64,000 nt of DNA, taken from assembly GCA_021829645.1 (NCBI GenBank), contig JAKBPI010000002.1, positions 1 through 64,000 of the forward strand. The letters run 5' to 3'. Shown here in pieces: positions 20,346-30,106 of the stretch (position 1 is the stretch's first letter; the number at the start of each line of letters is the position of its first letter). This stretch comes from Actinomycetes bacterium. GTDB lineage: Bacteria; Actinomycetota; Acidimicrobiia; Acidimicrobiales; Bog-793. The notes under the pieces were generated by a model. The model was not told where the DNA came from. It searched no databases and was given only the letters and a program-made list of their open reading frames with translations. The position numbers and the translations under genes are program-made.

Positions 20346-22008
20346 CTTATCGGCTGCGCATATATTGGAAAAGTATCTAGGCGATCCTCGGGATGCCAAA
20401 AGTCGTATTTCGATAGAGTCGCTTCTCCTCTCCGATACGGAAGAAGAATTCCCGCAAAGTTCGGTTGATGTTTTGAATGATTGGGGAGTTGCTAAGTGGT
20501 TTGTTCCCAAAAGATTAGGGGGGGAATTGGTTTCTATGGCCGATTCTGCCCATGTCATGCGCGCTATATCCCGCAGAGACCTGACTCTGGCAATTGCTTA
20601 TGGGAAAACGTACCTCGGGGCTGTGCCGGTATGGTTTTCAGGGACCCCCACCACACAAGTATCTTTGGCTGACTTTGTAATAGGCGGAGGCTCGGTTTGT
20701 CTTGCTTTGACTGAACGCGAACACGGAGCGGATCTTTTAAATATTGATACCAACGTCACAATGAGCGGTGCAAACTATATTATATCCGGTGAAAAGTGGC
20801 TTATAAATAACGCTTCCCGTGCGGGAAGAATTACGGTATTAGCAAGAGATATAGAAAAATCGGGACCTCGCTCGCTCTCTTTGTTCCATTTCTCCAAAGA
20901 CATGATAGACGGCAATTGTAAAAGCCTTCCCAAGGAGCGCACTCTTGGAATTCGGGCAGCCGATATCAGCGGATTCAATTTGACAAACGCCATGGTAGGG
21001 AAAGATTCACTGCTGGGTGAAATGGGCGGAGGCTTTGAACTGATAATCAAGTCCTTACAGCTTACAAGAGTTTCTTGTTGTGCCTTATCTCTCGGCGCCG
21101 GTGATCATGCAGTTCGCATTGCCTTGTCATACATCAGAAATAGATATATTTATAACCGCTTTGCTATAGATATCACTATGGTTCGCCGAAGACTCAGTCG
21201 CGCTATATTGATGGTGTTAATTGCCGATGCACTGTCAAATTGGGCATTTAAAGTTGCCGATTGCAGTCCTGAGCGGTTGGTTACGGCATCACCTGTGGCT
21301 AAAGTGATGGTTCCCTTCTTGATACAGCGTGCTATCGATGAATGTGAGTATGTTCTCGGGTCAAGAAGTTACATTATCAGTTCAGATATCACTGCTCCTT
21401 TCCAAAAAATCAATAGGGATCATAGATTAGTTGCTCTTTTTGACGGAAGTACAACCGTCAATTTACAATCGCTGATAGTTCAATTCAGATCTCTTGCCAT
21501 CGGCTTTGATAAACCGTATACCGAGTTCGAGCTCTTCTCCGAAAACCCAAGTATCGATTACGCTTTGGATGCTCTGCGTTTGATGCCCGGCACAAAAACG
21601 CCGGATCCGATTTGGAGCATTTATGCTGCAAGCTCACTGTCTCGGCTTCCGTCGGATATATGTGAAGCGCTCGTGCGGCTTCGGGCATTTACAGAAGCGC
21701 TACACCGGGATATGAAAGATCCCGCTTATGCTCACATACCTTCCGGTGTCAAATCCTTTAGTGTCGCATGGCGCTATTGCTTAGCCTACAGTGCCGCTTC
21801 TCTTGTCCAGGCCATTTTGAATATGCCGGCATCACTGGATGCCTGGGGCGGTTCCGGCTGGGCTATTGCCGCCATAGATTTGTTGTGTAATTTTCATCGG
21901 AATTCTATTGATTCTTTGGAGATCGACTTAGTACCCCAACTCATAGATTGTCTGGATGGCAAGAGACTTTTCTCTTTGGATCAAAGCGCGATCGTAGATT
22001 CGCTATGA
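20326..22008 (+). CDS. Acyl-CoA dehydrogenase homologue 1 (acyl-ACP desaturation?)
   Basis: A flavin-dependent dehydrogenase of about 560 residues with CLALTEREHGADLLN (FAD/substrate region), a central beta domain with SGEKWLINNA, and the C-terminal helical domain. Where classical enzymes have the catalytic base in YEGT, this one has LFDGSTTVN, so Asp replaces Glu. It probably introduces a double bond into the fatty acyl chain loaded by the adjacent FAAL, perhaps on the ACP. The ATG 20326 start is chosen (20-base overlap with the ligase); a GTG at 20281 in the same frame is an alternative. It ends in an ATGA overlap with the next dehydrogenase. Confidence 0.85.
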   Translation: MAELQINLSAAHILEKYLGDPRDAKSRISIESLLLSDTEEEFPQSSVDVLNDWGVAKWFVPKRLGGELVSMADSAHVMRAISRRDLTLAIAYGKTYLGAVPVWFSGTPTTQVSLADFVIGGGSVCLALTEREHGADLLNIDTNVTMSGANYIISGEKWLINNASRAGRITVLARDIEKSGPRSLSLFHFSKDMIDGNCKSLPKERTLGIRAADISGFNLTNAMVGKDSLLGEMGGGFELIIKSLQLTRVSCCALSLGAGDHAVRIALSYIRNRYIYNRFAIDITMVRRRLSRAILMVLIADALSNWAFKVADCSPERLVTASPVAKVMVPFLIQRAIDECEYVLGSRSYIISSDITAPFQKINRDHRLVALFDGSTTVNLQSLIVQFRSLAIGFDKPYTEFELFSENPSIDYALDALRLMPGTKTPDPIWSIYAASSLSRLPSDICEALVRLRAFTEALHRDMKDPAYAHIPSGVKSFSVAWRYCLAYSAASLVQAILNMPASLDAWGGSGWAIAAIDLLCNFHRNSIDSLEIDLVPQLIDCLDGKRLFSLDQSAIVDSL

Positions 22009-23753
22009 GTGTGATTGATGCCCGCTTGGCAGTGGAAGCAATGGATGCCCGGCTTGGCGATCCCTATTCCCCGTCCAACGCGTGTTCGTGGGAGCAACTC
22101 TGTCGTAATGACGAGTCGGGAGAGCGACCTCATGATGCAGAAGCAATTTTAAAAGAGATTGGGGCAGGAGAAGCTTTTGTACCCTTTGAATTGAACGGCT
22201 CGCTTTTTCAACTCGACCACCTGGGTTCTTTGGTGAGAGCCGTGTTTCGTCGCGATCCTGCCTTGGGGTTGGGCTTTGGCGTAACATCACTAATGGCCGC
22301 GGCCACGATATGGACCGCCGGTACGACAGAGCAAAAAGAAAGGGCTGCCAAACTTTTAATCGATGGGGGTCAGATAGCTGTGGCGTTTCATGAATTATCA
22401 CACGGCAATGATTTTGGCGCAAATGAAGTAAGGGCCCTGTCGAGTGAATCCGGTTTTCGCCTTACCGGAAATAAAGCATTTATCAACAATGCAGATCGTG
22501 CCGAACTTATAGTCATACACGCCAGGACGTCGGAAACTCCTGTAGGTCACTCTCTTTTTCTCTTGGACCGCACCAAGCTGAGTCTGCCGCCCTCCGATTA
22601 CTGCAATACCGTCGGTGTGCACGGATGTCGCTTGTCAAATATATCCTTGGAAGATACAGCGGTAACAGGCTCGGCATTGATAGGTCCTTTGGGTATGGGC
22701 AATTCCGTTGCTTTGCGTGCATTTCAGGTTACCAGGGCCTGTTTACCATCCATGGCCATAGGGGCAGTAGATACGGCTTTGCGGACTACTGCTGAATTTG
22801 CCGTGGACCGACGTCTGTATGGCTTCAGTGTCGCGGAGTTGCCGTATGTGCAACAGTCTTTAGCGGGAGTATTTGCCGATTTGGTTGCATCCGATATTTT
22901 TTCTTCTACTGCGGCAAGGTTATTGCATATTGAACCAAATCAGGGGAGTCTCTATTCCGCTGCGGTTAAGTTTTTGGTGCCGGAAATTCTGCGTGAAGAT
23001 ATTAATATCTTGGCAGATGTATTGGGCGCGCGGTTTTACTTGCGCAACGGGAAACATTCGATTTTCCAGAAAATTATGAGGGATTTTCCGGCGTTGGTAA
23101 TAGGACATGCCGCTCAGGATGTCTGTGAAGCTACGCTTAGGGCACAATTGCCCGTGGGGGTAAGAATAGAGGATAAGCCGGATGAAGAATTACAAAGAGC
23201 CATATTTGATTGGAATGTTCCTTTAGGACCATTTGATTGGACAGCGCTCCAATTGGGCGCATCCGGCAAGTCGGCCCTTTTTACGGCTTTATATACCGGT
23301 ATCGAAAATCATACGTCTGTTGACAGAGAGTTAAGAGCTATTTTTGACGAGCTATTAGACCTATCCATTTGGTTGAGAAGTACTGTTATGCAAATGTCAC
23401 CGAGAGAGCGTGGCCTCAACGGATCGGCGTTGTCAAGTAAAGCCACTAAAGTATACGCACGTCTTTTAGCTGCATCTGCATGCATTAATCGCAGTAATGT
23501 ATGCAGGAGCGGAACCCAGGATCCCGGCAGCGGTCTGATTTCATCCGATGCTTGGTTGAAAATAGCATTATATGGAATTTTGGGGTATAAAAGATTTTTG
23601 CATACCGATTTAGTTGAGCAACTAAATCCAATTTGCTATGGAGAAATATACGAAGAGCTACTAAGTAGGCTATCGTTGAACACTACTTTTGACTCTCTTG
23701 CAACTAGTATGTTACCTATATATAGTAATATCAATAATAAAATTAGAGTATAA
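22005..23753 (+). CDS. Acyl-CoA dehydrogenase homologue 2, catalytic base apparently lost
   Basis: A second, distantly similar dehydrogenase of 582 residues with VAFHELSHGNDFGANEVRA and SGFRLTGNKAFINNADRA in the FAD-binding middle domain. In the C-terminal region where the catalytic Glu is expected, the sequence reads VIGHAAQDVCEATL, with no Glu at the usual place. Translation is coupled to homologue 1 by ATGA. Some actinobacterial dehydrogenases are alpha2-beta2 heterotetramers in which one subunit lacks active-site residues, and this pair fits that model (inference). Confidence 0.82.
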   Translation: MSVIDARLAVEAMDARLGDPYSPSNACSWEQLCRNDESGERPHDAEAILKEIGAGEAFVPFELNGSLFQLDHLGSLVRAVFRRDPALGLGFGVTSLMAAATIWTAGTTEQKERAAKLLIDGGQIAVAFHELSHGNDFGANEVRALSSESGFRLTGNKAFINNADRAELIVIHARTSETPVGHSLFLLDRTKLSLPPSDYCNTVGVHGCRLSNISLEDTAVTGSALIGPLGMGNSVALRAFQVTRACLPSMAIGAVDTALRTTAEFAVDRRLYGFSVAELPYVQQSLAGVFADLVASDIFSSTAARLLHIEPNQGSLYSAAVKFLVPEILREDINILADVLGARFYLRNGKHSIFQKIMRDFPALVIGHAAQDVCEATLRAQLPVGVRIEDKPDEELQRAIFDWNVPLGPFDWTALQLGASGKSALFTALYTGIENHTSVDRELRAIFDELLDLSIWLRSTVMQMSPRERGLNGSALSSKATKVYARLLAASACINRSNVCRSGTQDPGSGLISSDAWLKIALYGILGYKRFLHTDLVEQLNPICYGEIYEELLSRLSLNTTFDSLATSMLPIYSNINNKIRV

Positions 23754-23773
23754 AATTATTTAGGAGATATAAA

Positions 23774-24019
23774 TTGACAGAAGAAATTATATCTACATGG
23801 ATAGTAGAGACAATAGCATCCTATCTTGATATCCCAATTTCCGAGATTGACGCACTCCAGCCGCTTGCCAATTATGGGATAGATTCTGTACATGCTTTGA
23901 GTCTTTGCGGTGATATCGAAGATAAATTTGGCTTCTATGTAGACCCAACCCTGGCATGGGATTATCCAACCCCCAATGCTATAGCATCTTTTATAGCTAG
24001 CCGGTTGTCGAGTCGCTAG
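23774..24019 (+). CDS. Acyl carrier protein 1
   Basis: An 81-residue carrier protein with the phosphopantetheine site GIDSVHA (Ser38). The start is TTG at 23774, supported by AGGAG eight bases upstream; no ATG is available before the conserved helix. It lies between the dehydrogenases and the polyketide synthase, so it probably holds the FAAL-loaded acyl chain during desaturation and hands it to the ketosynthase. Confidence 0.9.
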   Translation: MTEEIISTWIVETIASYLDIPISEIDALQPLANYGIDSVHALSLCGDIEDKFGFYVDPTLAWDYPTPNAIASFIASRLSSR

Positions 24020-24026
24020 GAGATAT

Positions 24027-27000
24027 ATGAAGCAAGCTATAGCCGTTATAGGAATAGATTGCTGTTTCCCCGGAGTATCCGGTCCAAGGCAATATTGGCG
24101 CATGCTCCTCGAAGGGAGAGTGCATAATTTCGTTTCTCGTAGCAGTGTCGACTCATCCAAAGAGCATGAAAGATGTAAGCACGGTGAGGCAACTTTGGAT
24201 GATGCCGATCTGTTTAATCCGGAATATTTCGGGATTTCATCCAATGAAGCCGCTTTGATGGATCCGCAACAGCGGTTGATATTGATGTCTGCATGGAGAG
24301 CCATTGAAGACTCTTCCCACAGTCCGCGTCGAATGTCCGGCACCCGTACGGGAGTATACGTAGGGCTCATGAGCAGTGAGTGGACCGCTTGGCATACGTG
24401 TCATCCGGAATTTGTGTCTACTCTCTCCGGCTCAGGAAGCGGTTTTTGCATGGTGGCCAATCGCGTTTCTTATTGCCTTAATTTCACCGGCCCGAGTCTT
24501 GCCATAGATACGGCATGCTCTTCGTCTCTGACGGCCTTGCATTATGCATATCGTGATTTACAAGCCGGTGAATGTGATTATGCATTGGTCGGCGGAGTGA
24601 ACCTTTTGCTTGGGGAAGGACTCGGCGCTTTTTATCATGCTGCCGGGCTGTCTTCGGCTAAAGGCATGTGTCGACCTTTCAGCAGCGAAGCTGACGGCAT
24701 TTCGCGCAGCGAAGGCGTTGCTACCGTCTTTTTGCGACGCTTCGACGATGCACTGGCCGAAAATGACCCAATTTACTGCCGGATATTGGGAAGTGCCGTC
24801 AACCATAACGGAAGGTCAAACGGTATCACGGCTCCCAATAGATGGGCGCAAGTAAGAGTCATGGAGGACGCCTATAAAATGGCCGGGATAGATCCCGGTG
24901 ACGTTGCTTTTTTGGAGGCGCACGGGACCGGTACACGGTTAGGCGATCTCATAGAACTGAATGCACTCTCAGATGTGCATAATGAGAAGACGCGAAGTCA
25001 CTCGCTGCCAATCAGCTCCGTTAAGGGTAATTTCGGTCACGCTGAAGGAGCAGCCGGCATAGCAGGTTTTATAAAAGCAGCGCTTACCGTATCCAATCGC
25101 GTATTGCCGCCTGTACCTTGCGCAGAAGACGAAATTTTTTCTCTTGGAGCCACTAAATCATTTTTAGAGATACCAAAGTATCCAAAGAAATTTTCAGAGG
25201 ATAAAGTAATAGGTTCTGTCAGCAGTTTTGGCCTTGGCGGGAGCAACGTTCATATCGTGGTTGCCGGGTATAATGACTTTGGAATCAAGTCAAGTCGGCC
25301 AATTCCGCGTACGGAAATATATGTGATTTCTGCTCCCAGCGAGGCTGGGCTCAGGGAAACAATAGCGAAAGAGGCTTCTCTCCTGGCGCGTTCTTCATCC
25401 GGAACCTCGGATCTCGGATGGACAAGTCAATGTACGGATGCCGGGTGGCAATACAGATGCGCTGTTGCGGGTAAGACAAACCGAGAAATAGCCGGAAAGC
25501 TCACGGACAGAGCAAATGACCCCGGCTCTATAAAGGTCGGTAATCTTCAAAGTTCCAATATCGCTTTTATGCTGCCCGGCCAAGGCGATGAGTACGAGGG
25601 TATGGCGGCGCAGCTTTGTGATGAATGGCCTATATTTGCAGAGCACCATCGTATGGCATTGCAAGCTTTGGATAAAGCATCCCAAGGGATGGAATTGACG
25701 GACCCGGACAGTACATGGCCTACGCAATCATCTCTGTTTGCTTTGGAGTACGCCTTAGGCTCAAGTCTGATGGATGCGGGGATCATACCCGCCCTTTTCT
25801 TCGGACATAGCTTAGGAGAAATAGCAGCCGCAGTGTTGGCAAAACTCATAGATTTAGATGTCGCTGCCTCTATAGTCGCTAAACGATCTGTTTATATGGA
25901 CAGAGCTCCCGCAGATGGTGCCATGCTGGCAGTTCACGCTTCATACGATGCGGTATCTGCATATTTGGAAGATATACAGGGCGTCTCTTTTGCCGCTTAC
26001 AATGCTTTGTCTCAGGTAGTTTTATCCGGAGACCGCGAAGCTGTATGCGATATTGAAAATCGTCTTAAAACTGCAGGCATAAGAAGTACTCTTTTGAGAA
26101 CACACAGGGCATTTCACAGTCTTCATATGACGCAAGCGGCATCGGATTTGTTGGAAAGTCTGAGTGACATAGATACCAAAGAAGAACAAGTATCATCGGA
26201 TTTTTCCTCGATATTACTCTCAACCGTGAACGGTATGGCAGTTACGGGAAAACTTCCACTTTCGCATTGGTCTGACCAGTTAGTCAAACCGGTAGTGTTC
26301 AAGGATGTCGTAAAGTTAGCATCGGACATGTCAATAACACACTTTCTTGAGATAGGGCCACGCTCTACGCTGAGTACGCTTGTAAAAAAAATAGATCCTT
26401 CGGCAACAACCGTAAATTTCAGTGAACAGGGAAAGATAAGCATGGACAGCCTGCAATCAGGGATAGCTCGCTTGTATGAAATGGGTGTGATGCCCAATTG
26501 GGAATTGTTTGCTCGCGGGCGACGTGCGGTTCGTCTTCACGGCACCAGATCTGATTTTTTACCGCTTCAACACTATCCTTTGCAACGCTTTGTGACTCAT
26601 GCCGAGGCTTTAGTTGATACGAACCGCGGTAATCAATGTCAAGGCGAAGTCGGACAACAAGAGAAGGCAGAAACCTTTTTTGCAAATAGTATGCCAGTTA
26701 TAACTGATGAAAGAAAAGATTTTGAAACCGAAAGTGTGGCGATAGATAAGGCAGAGTACTCCGCTGCGGAGGTATCGGAGATACTTGTATCGTGCTTGAA
26801 GTCCAGTTCGCCGATCCCGATGGAGAATATAGGCAGCAATGTTCTGATATCTGAGGAGTTGGGTCTCGATTCCGTTGCTCTTATGTACCTAAAGGAGTTG
26901 CTTGCGGAGCGCATACCGGAATTGGGCGACATTGTATTTGTGGAATTATTGCCCCATTTGACAACGGTGGGAGAGTGCGCCAATTACCTTGCGGAACGGC

Positions 27001-27050
27001 TTAGGAAAAATAATGAAAGCCTGTCGTTGAGAGGAGTAGCCGATGTTTAA
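24027..27050 (+). CDS. Single-module type I polyketide synthase, KS-AT-ACP
   Basis: A 1007-residue enzyme. The ketosynthase (1-420) has Cys164 (DTACSSSL), His299 (EAHGTGT) and His338 (FGHAEGAAG). The acyltransferase (about 510-800) has Ser595 (FGHSLGE) and the RAFHS motif at 694-698, which fits malonyl rather than methylmalonyl selection. The C-terminal ACP has Ser949 (LGLDSV). There is no ketoreductase, dehydratase or thioesterase domain, so one round gives an unreduced beta-ketoacyl-ACP, the substrate needed for tetronate ring formation. AGGAG precedes the ATG. It overlaps the KASIII-like gene by 8 bases. Confidence 0.93.
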   Translation: MKQAIAVIGIDCCFPGVSGPRQYWRMLLEGRVHNFVSRSSVDSSKEHERCKHGEATLDDADLFNPEYFGISSNEAALMDPQQRLILMSAWRAIEDSSHSPRRMSGTRTGVYVGLMSSEWTAWHTCHPEFVSTLSGSGSGFCMVANRVSYCLNFTGPSLAIDTACSSSLTALHYAYRDLQAGECDYALVGGVNLLLGEGLGAFYHAAGLSSAKGMCRPFSSEADGISRSEGVATVFLRRFDDALAENDPIYCRILGSAVNHNGRSNGITAPNRWAQVRVMEDAYKMAGIDPGDVAFLEAHGTGTRLGDLIELNALSDVHNEKTRSHSLPISSVKGNFGHAEGAAGIAGFIKAALTVSNRVLPPVPCAEDEIFSLGATKSFLEIPKYPKKFSEDKVIGSVSSFGLGGSNVHIVVAGYNDFGIKSSRPIPRTEIYVISAPSEAGLRETIAKEASLLARSSSGTSDLGWTSQCTDAGWQYRCAVAGKTNREIAGKLTDRANDPGSIKVGNLQSSNIAFMLPGQGDEYEGMAAQLCDEWPIFAEHHRMALQALDKASQGMELTDPDSTWPTQSSLFALEYALGSSLMDAGIIPALFFGHSLGEIAAAVLAKLIDLDVAASIVAKRSVYMDRAPADGAMLAVHASYDAVSAYLEDIQGVSFAAYNALSQVVLSGDREAVCDIENRLKTAGIRSTLLRTHRAFHSLHMTQAASDLLESLSDIDTKEEQVSSDFSSILLSTVNGMAVTGKLPLSHWSDQLVKPVVFKDVVKLASDMSITHFLEIGPRSTLSTLVKKIDPSATTVNFSEQGKISMDSLQSGIARLYEMGVMPNWELFARGRRAVRLHGTRSDFLPLQHYPLQRFVTHAEALVDTNRGNQCQGEVGQQEKAETFFANSMPVITDERKDFETESVAIDKAEYSAAEVSEILVSCLKSSSPIPMENIGSNVLISEELGLDSVALMYLKELLAERIPELGDIVFVELLPHLTTVGECANYLAERLRKNNESLSLRGVADV

Positions 27051-28056
27051 ACCTCGCATAGCCGGAACGGGAGAATACCTTCCCGGATTACCTGTTACAA
27101 ATATGGAATTGGAACAGTGCTGGGGGTTGCCCGCCGAATGGACAGAACACTTTGTCGGCACCAAAACACGTCATTTTTGCATGGATATATCCACCGGAAA
27201 AGTGATTGAAGATATTCTCAGTATATCCATAGAAGCAGCCAATTCGGCTCTTGTAAACGCACAAATGGAGCCGTATGGAATAGAGGCAATAGTTCTTTCA
27301 ACAGCAACTCCCAAATATCTTATGCCAACAGTGGCAACCGAGTTAGCCGATGCTTTGGGAATTGTGGGAATTCCCATTCTGCAAGTCCAATCAGGATGTG
27401 CCGGATCGATTCAGGCTTTACAAATCGCCAGTGATATGCTTCTGGCTAAAAGAGCATCCTCTGTTTTGGTCGTCGGTGCCGATGTGTGCACAAAGCACTA
27501 TATACATAACAGAGATTTTTCGTCTGTTTCGCAAAGCGAGTTGGTCAATTACGTATTATTCGGCGACGGAGCCGGAGCTCTTGTCTTGACGGACGACGAT
27601 GCGCCGGGATGTCGCATTCCGCTTCTTTCGCATCGCTTTGTGGGTTTAGGACGCCCTCCGGGGCAGCTGATCGACTGGTTTGGGCTGGGAGATCGCCTGG
27701 AAGACAGAGTTGCTCTAAAAGAAGATTATAAAGCTATCGAAAAAAATGTCCCCATCTTGGCTAAAGAAGCCCTTTTGTATGGGTTGGACTGTCTGTCATG
27801 GGATTCTCAAGAGATAAGCCATATTTTTCCTCCGCAATTATCAGGTCTCATGACACAACGCATCCTGACCTCTTTTGAATTGGGTGCTGCCATAGACGTT
27901 AGCTGTGTTGCCGATACGGGCAATTGCGGTAATGCTCTTCCGTTTTTGCAGGTTCACAGGGCGCTGGAATCGATGACGGACGGATCTCGCGGGATTGGTG
28001 TAGCGATCGAATCCAGTAAGTGGATTCAAGCTGTATTTGCTTTGGAGGTGGATTGA
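27043..28056 (+). CDS. KASIII (FabH)-like enzyme, probable tetronate-forming condensing enzyme
   Basis: A 337-residue thiolase-fold protein with the nucleophile Cys119 (VQSGCAGSIQAL) and the FGDGAGAL motif. The FabH His position (PHQAN) reads FPPQLSG, with Pro264 in place of His, while Asn294 of the GN motif is kept. In known tetronate pathways a FabH-like protein joins glyceryl-ACP to a beta-ketoacyl thioester by C-C and C-O bond formation. The gene is fused by overlap to the PKS upstream and to the FkbH gene downstream, which supports that role. A simple starter-unit KASIII function is less likely given the missing His. Confidence 0.85.
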   Translation: MFKPRIAGTGEYLPGLPVTNMELEQCWGLPAEWTEHFVGTKTRHFCMDISTGKVIEDILSISIEAANSALVNAQMEPYGIEAIVLSTATPKYLMPTVATELADALGIVGIPILQVQSGCAGSIQALQIASDMLLAKRASSVLVVGADVCTKHYIHNRDFSSVSQSELVNYVLFGDGAGALVLTDDDAPGCRIPLLSHRFVGLGRPPGQLIDWFGLGDRLEDRVALKEDYKAIEKNVPILAKEALLYGLDCLSWDSQEISHIFPPQLSGLMTQRILTSFELGAAIDVSCVADTGNCGNALPFLQVHRALESMTDGSRGIGVAIESSKWIQAVFALEVD

Positions 28057-29885
28057 TGCTTACGGACCCTATCGCTTTGTTGGAGTCTAAATCAAATTGG
28101 GCAGAACTGCAAAATTGGCTTCTGAGCCTTGACGAAACAGACCTGGTACGTGTAGGACGTCTGCTGCGTTCAAAGGGTTTAGAGGCTGTCACGGGATCGG
28201 AAAAAGCAAAAAGCGTGCAAATCGCACTTACGGCTTCTTTTAATCCCAAACTGGCCATTGACGCATTTGTCGGAGCATTCAGTGCCCGCGGTATGAACCC
28301 TCTGCTGTCTGCCGGCGATTATGGTCAGTATCTATTTGATGTGGGCAATCCGGGAAGCACTATATATCAAAATGAAACGACGGCGCTAATTTGCATCCTG
28401 GGTATAGATGCAATCTTCTCACGTTTGCCGAGTCCGTTTGTCTTGCAAGACGTACTGTCTTGCTTGGAAGTACTTTTTGAAGATATCGTATCAATGATAG
28501 AGAGACACAACTCTCATTTAAAGTCCCTGCTTGTCATCTCTCTTCCGCCCGAGGATTTGCGTTTTACAAAGCAACTGATTTCCACGACAGATCGCGGAAA
28601 AGCCAACGCTGCTTTATATCAATTGTATGCAGATGTATATAAATTCATATCGGGGATGGATAATATAAACGTCATTATTCCGCCTGCTTTGCGACGGACG
28701 GAGGTTATTCAAGAGTCAGAACGCTTTACATATGCCAGAATGCCGCTTAGCGATGCCCAACTTGTAGAAATAGCTTTTGAATCAGCAACTATGGTATCGG
28801 CCAATATGGGAGCCTCACATAAGGCGTTAGGAGTCGACTTGGACGGGACTCTGTGGTCCGGCATTGTGGGTGAGGGCGGAGCGGAGTCTCTGGACGCAGG
28901 AATCAGCTTACGGGGAGCGGGACACTCCCGGGTACAGTCGCTTCTGAAGCAATTTGAAACTCAAGGAATTGTATTAGCTGTCTTGACGAAAAATGATTTG
29001 GATAATGCCATATCCGGTATTAAATATGCTCCGGGAATGGTTTTGACGGAAAAAGATTTTGTTGCCATCGAAGCAAGCTGGGACCCCAAAGAATGGTCTT
29101 TGGAAAAGGTAGCGGGTTCTCTCAATATTGCGGCGGAAGCCTTTGTTTTTTTGGATGATCATGTTGCCGAGCGCGGTTCGATGTGTGAACGCTATCCGGG
29201 AGTTGCGGTTCCGGACTTATCCGGCGATCCGGCTACATTTGCCGATCATGTAATTTTGCATGACCCTTTTGCCACAGTGTCGATTACATCCGAAGACATA
29301 AAGCGCACGTCTATGTATAGGGCAGAATCCGAGCGCCATGCCGTTGCCAATTCTATGTATGATAAAAAAGAATTTCTTTCATCTTTGGCAATCAAAGTCT
29401 TTATTCGTGATGCAATACAATCAGATATAGCAAGGTTGTCGCAGTTATCTCTTAGAACTAACCAGTTTCACTCTGCAATGTTGCGAATGGATGCAACAGA
29501 GCTGGCCGAGTGGTTAGCCCAAGGAAAAAGAAAATTAATAGGTGTTGAGGCCGATGACCGCTTCGGTAGCTATGGCATGGTCGGAATGATGATGCTTGAA
29601 GAACGAAAAGACTGCTTTCGGATATCTAACATGATTCTCAGCTGCAGAGTTTTTTCTCGGGGTCTTGAAGAAGCCATGCTATCTGCTGCTATCAATTATG
29701 CACTCCGGCACGACTACGCGTGCATTGAGGCTATATTCGTAGAAACAGCCAGAAATGCACGTGTGAAAGAGCTTTTTATCGCACATAACTTTCAAGAGAG
29801 TAAATCTTCTGCCTCTCTTTTCTTGCTGTCCGATCCCTTAGAACAATCTTTCTTTGAGTATCTGGATGTAAAAGTGGAAATATGA
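28056..29885 (+). CDS. FkbH-like HAD-family glyceryl-ACP synthase
   Basis: A 609-residue FkbH-like protein. The N-terminal region (about 1-245) is followed by the HAD phosphatase/transferase core with Asp261 and Asp263 in GVDLDGTLW. A C-terminal GNAT-like region includes LRTNQFHSA and FGSYGMVG. Such enzymes take 1,3-bisphosphoglycerate, dephosphorylate it and load the glyceryl group on a dedicated ACP. The ATG at 28056 overlaps the upstream stop by one base and has GGAGG upstream; the GTG at 28020 is rejected. It overlaps the ACP that follows by ATGA, as expected for its partner. Confidence 0.92.
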   Translation: MLTDPIALLESKSNWAELQNWLLSLDETDLVRVGRLLRSKGLEAVTGSEKAKSVQIALTASFNPKLAIDAFVGAFSARGMNPLLSAGDYGQYLFDVGNPGSTIYQNETTALICILGIDAIFSRLPSPFVLQDVLSCLEVLFEDIVSMIERHNSHLKSLLVISLPPEDLRFTKQLISTTDRGKANAALYQLYADVYKFISGMDNINVIIPPALRRTEVIQESERFTYARMPLSDAQLVEIAFESATMVSANMGASHKALGVDLDGTLWSGIVGEGGAESLDAGISLRGAGHSRVQSLLKQFETQGIVLAVLTKNDLDNAISGIKYAPGMVLTEKDFVAIEASWDPKEWSLEKVAGSLNIAAEAFVFLDDHVAERGSMCERYPGVAVPDLSGDPATFADHVILHDPFATVSITSEDIKRTSMYRAESERHAVANSMYDKKEFLSSLAIKVFIRDAIQSDIARLSQLSLRTNQFHSAMLRMDATELAEWLAQGKRKLIGVEADDRFGSYGMVGMMMLEERKDCFRISNMILSCRVFSRGLEEAMLSAAINYALRHDYACIEAIFVETARNARVKELFIAHNFQESKSSASLFLLSDPLEQSFFEYLDVKVEI

Positions 29886-30106
29886 TAAAAGAACTGTTGA
29901 TCAATATCATCAAAGAAGAATGCGGCATCGACTTACTGTCGTTACCGAGAGACGAAGATTTATACCTTCTTGACGGATGGGACTCGGTTACCCTGCTGAG
30001 ACTGTCTTCGGTCACCGAAGAGGAAACAGGGAAGAGTATAAATTTATACAAACTCCTCACGGCGCTTACCGTGGGCGACTTACTTGCCGTCATGGATGAG
30101 GCGTAA
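29882..30106 (+). CDS. Acyl carrier protein 2 (glyceryl-ACP)
   Basis: A 74-residue carrier protein with the phosphopantetheine site GWDSVTLL (Ser35). It overlaps the FkbH gene by four bases and the E2-type acyltransferase by one base. Stand-alone ACPs directly after fkbH genes carry the three-carbon glyceryl unit in tetronate clusters. Confidence 0.92.
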   Translation: MIKELLINIIKEECGIDLLSLPRDEDLYLLDGWDSVTLLRLSSVTEEETGKSINLYKLLTALTVGDLLAVMDEA

